Below are positions 23,533 to 27,366 of a stretch of 27,366 bases of DNA, piece by piece (positions within the stretch are counted from its first letter, which is position 1; the number at the start of each line of letters is the position of its first letter). The stretch is from Bacteroidota bacterium (lineage in GTDB: Bacteria > Bacteroidota > Bacteroidia > Chitinophagales > Chitinophagaceae), in NCBI GenBank assembly GCA_023429825.1, contig JAEZDC010000047.1:1-27366 (forward strand), in the 5' to 3' direction. Under the pieces are notes generated by a model that searched no databases, had not been told where the DNA came from, and saw only the letters and a list, made by a program, of their open reading frames with translations. Made by a program: the position numbers and the translations under genes.

Positions 23533-24936
23533 TCAACTACTTAAAATTTTCTCTGTCTCCAATTCAGGGAACAACTTTATAAAATGTGCTTTTATTAACT
23601 GACCTAGTAATAATGTTTTATAGGCTGCGGTGCCTCTTGCATCACTGATAGGCGAGATTTCAGATTGAGCTATCTCTGTAACCTCAGCGATCAGCTCTTC
23701 AGTTAATCTTTTACCCCCCAGGCACTCTGACGCTTTCTTTAAATACATCGGTATTGGGCCAACACCTCCAGCCGAAATAAAAGCTTCTTCAATAAGATCT
23801 CCGTTCATCTTTATATTCATTGCAGAGTTAACGCTGGCAATATCCAAATAGGTTCGCTTACTTACTTTTTCAAAACTGAATTTATTTCCAGCTGAAGGAA
23901 GCTGAAACCATACCTGTTCAACAAACTCATCAATTTGTTTATCTAAAGTTTTATAGCCTTTGTAAAATTCCCGCAATGCAACTTCTCTTTTCTGATCACC
24001 ATCGCTCAAAATGATCTTCGCATCTAAGGCCAAAAAGAAAATAGTAAAATCTCCGATGGGAGATGCATTAATAAAATTCCCGGCGATCGTAGCTATATTC
24101 CTTATAGGTGTAGAAGAAACAAGTTTGATATGTTCTTTAAAACCAGGAAAAGCATCGTGCAAGAACATCGCGTTAGACAGATCCGTTACTGTTGCAGTTC
24201 CTCCTATAAAACATTTTCCATCCTTTTCACTTACTTCATTCATTTTGCCTGATAACAAATTCACTTCTTCGTAAGGAATCGTCTCATGCTGCTGTACATA
24301 CAGATCAGTGCCACCACCCACAAATTTTCCTGTCGAGTTAACCGTTACAATTTCATCGGCATTATTCAGGTTGGTCAATCTTTGGTGTATCGAAGAGAAA
24401 TATGCCGGAAGAATATTTTTCTCAGAAACATATTTGCACGGATCACTACTTCTTTCCTGGAGAAGTTCAGTTATCCTTGCAGCAGCTCTTTCTATCGATT
24501 TGTAACCTGTACACCTGCAAATATTTCCATCCACAGCCGCAATGGCATTTTCATAAGAAGGTTCTTTTTCACTCAGACAAAAGCCTGCAAAACTTACTAT
24601 GAACCCGGGAGTACAAAAACCACACTGCGTACCATTCTCTTCGCACATAGCTTTTTGAATTGGATTCAATTCCTTTTTAAAATTGATCCCTTCAATCGTC
24701 ACGATATGTTTTCCGTGAGCATTACCTAAAGGAGTTAAACAAGAAGTGGCAGACCTGTAAACTAACTTTCCATTTATGAGCTCGCCTATCAATATTGTGC
24801 ATGCACCGCAGTCACCTTCCCGGCATCCAATCTTTGTTCCTGTCAGATCTTTATGATACCGGATAAAATCAAGCAGTACCGTTGCCTGTTTCAGATCAGT
24901 AGTAACCTCTTTTTCATTGAGCAGGAATCGTATCAA
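23533..24936 (-). CDS. xdhA: Xanthine dehydrogenase, [2Fe-2S] and FAD subunit
   Basis: No ATG is available at the 5' end; an in-frame TAA lies just upstream of 24957. TTG codons occur at 24957 and 24936. The second is chosen because MIRFLLNEKEV then aligns with the usual XdhA start and because a promoter candidate places transcription start near 24952. From that start the protein has 467 residues. [2Fe-2S] cluster one uses CREGDCGAC (Cys38, 43, 46) and Cys66; cluster two uses QCGFC (105, 108) and CRC (140, 142). The FAD domain carries KFVGGGTDLYVQQ (about 204) and ATIAGNFINASPIGD (about 282). It accepts electrons from XdhB and reduces NAD. Divergent from the membrane protein gene at 24980. 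Confidence 0.92.
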   Translation of the reverse strand: MIRFLLNEKEVTTDLKQATVLLDFIRYHKDLTGTKIGCREGDCGACTILIGELINGKLVYRSATSCLTPLGNAHGKHIVTIEGINFKKELNPIQKAMCEENGTQCGFCTPGFIVSFAGFCLSEKEPSYENAIAAVDGNICRCTGYKSIERAAARITELLQERSSDPCKYVSEKNILPAYFSSIHQRLTNLNNADEIVTVNSTGKFVGGGTDLYVQQHETIPYEEVNLLSGKMNEVSEKDGKCFIGGTATVTDLSNAMFLHDAFPGFKEHIKLVSSTPIRNIATIAGNFINASPIGDFTIFFLALDAKIILSDGDQKREVALREFYKGYKTLDKQIDEFVEQVWFQLPSAGNKFSFEKVSKRTYLDIASVNSAMNIKMNGDLIEEAFISAGGVGPIPMYLKKASECLGGKRLTEELIAEVTEIAQSEISPISDARGTAAYKTLLLGQLIKAHFIKLFPELETEKILSS

Positions 24937-24946
24937 AATAGTTTCG
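24917..24946 (+). promoter_or_regulatory. Promoter of the membrane protein-NTPase operon, inside xdhA
   Basis: TTG (24917-24919) and TAGTTTCG (24939-24946) are separated by 19 bases, the same spacing and the same -7 box as the DUF2723 promoter. The predicted start is near 24953, leaving a leader of about 27 bases before the ATG at 24980. It overlaps the first codons of xdhA on the opposite strand. Confidence 0.58.
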
Positions 24947-24958
24947 GTTGTAAGCAAA

Positions 24959-24989
24959 TAAAGTTAGTATAATTGAAGTATGAATGCAA
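24959..24989 (-). promoter_or_regulatory. Promoter of the xdh operon, inside the divergent gene's 5' end
   Basis: On the minus strand TTG (24987-24989) is followed after 20 bases by TAACTTTA (24959-24966), one mismatch from TAnnTTTG. The predicted start lies near 24952, so a TTG start at 24957 would have no leader and a start at 24936 a short one. This promoter faces the plus-strand promoter at 24917-24946. Confidence 0.5.
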
Positions 24990-25960
24990 CTGCTGAGAGG
25001 AAATTGCTCTATTACCGCCTTGTAGCGTTATGGGTATTGTGCGAGGCGATGCTTGGCGGTGTGATACATGGATTACGCTTGCCGGTGTCAGGATTATTTG
25101 TCGGAAGCAGCGCAGTTATTTGCATTAGTTTGATCGCATACTATATTCCTTCCAGAACAGCGATAATAAAAGCGACTATCATCGTTGCGATCTTTAAAAT
25201 GATGCTGAGTCCGCAGGCTCCTCCAATGGCGTATGTAGCAGTATTCTTCCAGGGTTTTGCAGGCGAGATCATCTTTTATAACAGAAGAATATATAAGTTA
25301 GCATGTTATCTCTTCGCAATCATCGCACTTGTTGAATCAGCATTGCAGCGGATCTTAGTCTCCATTATTGTATATGGAATTGAATTCTGGAAAGCTATCG
25401 ATACATTTTTATCGAACCTAACGAATAACTCAACTTCCTATAGCCTCTATCTTGGAACTGGTTATATCCTGATACACATCGTGGCTGGATTGATCGTCGG
25501 TTATATATGCAGCAGGTTACCCATGCAGATCGAAAATATAAATGTTGTTTCTGTTAATAACAAAAGATCATCACTTATTCAACCGAAACATAAAGGCAAA
25601 ACGAAAAAAGTACTTTTCGTTATATGGATAGTATTATTTGCTTTATACCTGCAGTCAGAGTTTAAAATTGGCGAGCCTTTATTATCAAGCCATATCTCCA
25701 TAAGGATCATTACAAGGTCTGTGCTCATCTTACTTGCATGGTATTTTGTTATCAGCCCTGTATTGATAAAGTTTATCAAGAATTGGTTGAGCAAAAAGCA
25801 GTACAAGTGGAAAGATGATATTGATGCCATAGTTGCGCTGCTTCCCTCTATACAATCTACTGTACAACAATGCTGGCAATCTACTGCTCATCTAACCACA
25901 CTTAAACGAATGAAGAGAAGCATCAAGTTGATCGCAGCAAATATCATTAAGCCTGCATGA
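24980..25960 (+). CDS. Polytopic membrane protein of unknown function, linked to xdh
   Basis: A 326-residue protein with about eight hydrophobic segments: roughly 12-31, 34-56, 60-76, 82-100, 105-135, 157-180, 209-227 and 240-266. Six lie in the first 180 residues, followed by a polar linker (184-208), two more helices and an amphipathic C-terminus (DAIVALLPSIQSTVQQCWQ, then LKRMKRSIKLIAANI). Conserved-looking loops are GVIHGLRLPVSGLF and MMLSPQAPPMAYVAVFFQGFAGE. Six small helices with such loops resemble an ECF transporter S component, and the C-terminal helix recalls an ECF T-subunit coupling helix; both likenesses are impressions, not identifications. The stop overlaps the NTPase start (ATGA), so the two are translationally coupled. 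The divergent partner is xdhA. Confidence 0.75.
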   Translation: MNATAERKLLYYRLVALWVLCEAMLGGVIHGLRLPVSGLFVGSSAVICISLIAYYIPSRTAIIKATIIVAIFKMMLSPQAPPMAYVAVFFQGFAGEIIFYNRRIYKLACYLFAIIALVESALQRILVSIIVYGIEFWKAIDTFLSNLTNNSTSYSLYLGTGYILIHIVAGLIVGYICSRLPMQIENINVVSVNNKRSSLIQPKHKGKTKKVLFVIWIVLFALYLQSEFKIGEPLLSSHISIRIITRSVLILLAWYFVISPVLIKFIKNWLSKKQYKWKDDIDAIVALLPSIQSTVQQCWQSTAHLTTLKRMKRSIKLIAANIIKPA

Positions 25961-26424
25961 GAGCAAGAGTGCATATTTTAACTGGCCCGGTTCATTCAGG
26001 AAAAACAACAGCCCTAATGAACTGGCTTGTCACAATGAAAAATGTTGCAGGTATCACGTCTCCTGTTGTACAAGGAAAAAGAACATTTTTTCATATTGAA
26101 GCTCATGAATATTTCCCAATGGAAGCCCAGGCTGGAGAAGAAGCATTGTTAATCGGAAAATATTCCTTCAGCAGAAAATCATTTATGAAAGCTGAAGAGA
26201 CATTAATGAGTGCTATAGGTAAATCTTATGAATGGATCATTATAGATGAAATAGGTCCTTTAGAATTAAGCGAAAGCGGTCTGCATAAAGTTTTATTAGA
26301 GATACTTCAGAAAACAAACAGCAACTTACTGTTAGTTGTAAGAGATTCTATCCTGCATGACGTAATAAAAAAGTACAACTTAACAGAACCTAACATACTT
26401 AATATTAAGTCCTTCCCTTCGTAA
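25957..26424 (+). CDS. THEP1-like P-loop NTPase
   Basis: A 155-residue protein starting MRARVHILTGPVHSGKTTAL. Walker A is GPVHSGKT (10-17). Walker B with the following signature is WIIIDEIGPLELSESGL (93-109), the DEIGxxEL pattern of the NTPase_1/THEP1 family of nucleoside-triphosphatases. A small insert (GKRTFFHIEAHEYFPMEAQ) lies where THEP1 has its beta hairpin. There is no ABC signature (LSGGQ), so it is not an ABC transporter ATPase. The four-base overlap with the membrane gene implies a complex or joint function. Similar compact NTPases also resemble MobB, so a cofactor-related role is possible. Terminal residues ILNIKSFPS suggest a complete chain. Confidence 0.8.
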   Translation: MRARVHILTGPVHSGKTTALMNWLVTMKNVAGITSPVVQGKRTFFHIEAHEYFPMEAQAGEEALLIGKYSFSRKSFMKAEETLMSAIGKSYEWIIIDEIGPLELSESGLHKVLLEILQKTNSNLLLVVRDSILHDVIKKYNLTEPNILNIKSFPS

Positions 26425-26596
26425 CCTCAGCAGATATATGTGCCCACGTATATTCAAGGCATTTTTTTTGGATTATATACTATCCAAATCACCTCCAATA
26501 TGCATAGTTTAAACAGATACGAAGTTGCAAGCCACCTAGATAGGTCATCCAGGGAAAGCCTTCCTTTCCAAAGAAGCAACAGAATAAGAACTCCAT

Positions 26597-26731
26597 ATGG
26601 TGATTCCTCGTCAAGAAATGGGGAATTTAATTCCCGCGACCATCAATCTCCCGAAGCGCATAACAGATGCGACAGAAGCTTCAATCAGTCGCTTTGGGGC
26701 CGTCGATAATTCTCTCTTTTCAATTATTTGA
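26597..26731 (+). CDS. Possible very small ORF in the 367-base gap before the lipoprotein gene
   Basis: The gap 26425-26791 has no clear gene. An ATG at 26597 (or 26618) opens a frame to TGA at 26729-26731. The product is 44 (or 37) residues: MVIPRQEMGNLIPATINLP, KRITDATEASISRFG, AVDNSLFSII. The composition looks protein-like and unlike the competing frames, but there is no ribosome site, terminator or known family, so this may be chance. A longer frame on the same strand (26440-26709) is Ser/Arg/Asn-rich and looks non-coding. Confidence 0.2.
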   Translation: MVIPRQEMGNLIPATINLPKRITDATEASISRFGAVDNSLFSII

Positions 26732-26791
26732 AAATTAATTAGTTGCCTGTTGGTCTGAAAATTGTCTTCTAGTCCATGAAAAATCGGACGT

Positions 26792-27244
26792 ATGAAAACA
26801 CTATTAAGTATTGCAGCGATCGCATTAGGTGGAATAGCATTTACCGCCTGCGATAATGCAAGTGCAGGGTATGTTGACCTTAGCACAGGAGAACAAGTAG
26901 AACTTGTAAAAGACGAAGAGACAGGATTGATGGTTAACAAAGCAACAGGCAAACCTGTAAGAATGTATGTTGACAGAAAATCCAATGATACCATCTGGGG
27001 TAAGACAGGAGTTGTGATCAATGGTAAAGTAAAAAGAAATGACGACGGCGACTGGATCTACCTTGGCTTAGATGGTGACGGAGAATACAAAGTAAAAGTA
27101 GATGATGATGGCGCTTACAAAGAAAAGAGCGATGATTACAAAAGAAAGTATGACTCCGATGGTGATTACAAATTAAAGAAAGGCGATGTGAAGGTGAAGT
27201 ATGATGCTGAAGATGGTAAACGTAAAGTGAAAAAAGACGATTAA
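26792..27244 (+). CDS. Predicted lipoprotein with acidic-basic DxDGxYKxK repeats
   Basis: A 150-residue protein with a lipoprotein signal (MKTLLSIAAIALGGIAFTAC, Cys20). Residues 27-90 form a small domain (GYVDLSTGEQVELVKDEETGLMVN, TGVVINGKVKRNDDGDWIYLGL). From 93 on there are about four repeats of an Asp-Gly/Tyr-Lys unit: LDGDGEYKVK, VDDDGAYKEK, DSDGDYKLKK and DAEDGKRKVKK, with SDDYKRKY between the second and third. The Asp-rich loops might bind calcium or a polysaccharide, but they do not form a full EF-hand. Predicted surface or periplasmic lipoprotein. It has its own terminator; no family recognised. Confidence 0.78.
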   Translation: MKTLLSIAAIALGGIAFTACDNASAGYVDLSTGEQVELVKDEETGLMVNKATGKPVRMYVDRKSNDTIWGKTGVVINGKVKRNDDGDWIYLGLDGDGEYKVKVDDDGAYKEKSDDYKRKYDSDGDYKLKKGDVKVKYDAEDGKRKVKKDD

Positions 27245-27263
27245 TTTTTTAATCGCTAAATAG

Positions 27264-27312
27264 AAAATCCAAATTCCACAGAATAAAAATATTCAAATGG
27301 AATTTGGATTTT
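27264..27312 (+). terminator. Long hairpin terminator
   Basis: A 15-bp stem AAAATCCAAATTCCA/TGGAATTTGGATTTT (27264-27278 with 27298-27312) with a further five-base inner stem (GAATA/TATTC) in the loop, followed by T residues. It ends the lipoprotein gene. Confidence 0.88.
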
Positions 27313-27366
27313 TTTATTTCTGCTAAGGATTACCAATAGTAGAATTATCGTCTTGCTCCTTGTCGC

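Noticed and set aside
26440..26709. An 89-residue plus-strand open frame after the NTPase gene
   Set aside because: Rich in Ser, Arg, Asn and His with no hydrophobic core, motif or ribosome site; its composition is unlike the neighbouring proteins.
26611..27021. A 136-residue minus-strand open frame
   Set aside because: It overlaps the well-supported lipoprotein gene in antisense and has the composition of a shadow frame.
19..27340. tRNA, rRNA, CRISPR and transposase genes
   Set aside because: Nothing resembling a tRNA T-arm block, rRNA sequence, regularly spaced repeat-spacer array or transposase was found on reading either strand.

Overview
The window looks like a chromosomal segment of a Bacteroidota bacterium, probably Chitinophagaceae-like. 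The evidence is AT-rich DNA with few Shine-Dalgarno sites, promoter boxes of the -33 TTG / -7 TAnnTTTG type, small outer-membrane barrel proteins ending in F or I, a large DUF2723 membrane protein, an SDR-type threonine dehydrogenase, and 7-bp tandem repeats between genes. The placement is inferred from gene content only. I see no rRNA, tRNA, CRISPR array, transposase or phage gene.

Layout. 1-310 is the 5' part of etfB (minus strand). 411-869 holds a small TPR gene flanked on both sides by heptamer repeats. 862-2171 carries two divergent outer-membrane-type genes, and 2224-3174 an L-threonine 3-dehydrogenase. 3283-6294 (minus) carries small unknown proteins, a lipoprotein, a PAP2 phosphatase and a GAF sensor histidine kinase. 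6420-8235 (plus) carries short proteins, several with their own hairpin terminators, and an AHSA1/SRPBCC protein. 8456-11905 is a 1149-residue DUF2723 (GT117-like) membrane protein. 12046-14806 is a VWA plus MoxR-type ATPase pair. 14856-19803 (minus) carries a small barrel protein, murB, priA and a PlsC-type acyltransferase.

The most interesting part is 19853-26424. A molybdenum hydroxylase operon (xdhA, xdhB, xdhC and a small ABM-domain gene, minus strand) stands head to head with a two-gene plus-strand unit: an eight-helix membrane protein of unknown function, translationally coupled (ATGA) to a THEP1-like P-loop NTPase. The two divergent units are separated by only a few tens of bases. The best promoter candidates lie face to face, each inside the other unit's 5' end. 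This suggests a shared regulatory switch and a functional link, perhaps transport of a purine or of a molybdenum or cofactor species. I know of no described system with this makeup, so the link is a hypothesis.

At repeat level two families stand out. The first is 7-bp-period arrays at 411-514, 849-869 and, unusually, inside murB at 16258-16288. The second is a roughly 27-bp dispersed element with three clear copies (13191, 19001, 23464), all in intergenic gaps. One copy supplies a false GTG start for the MoxR gene. Three well-defined starts differ from the longest open frame: the MoxR ATPase (13253), the DUF3575-like protein (1440) and xdhA (a TTG at 24936).
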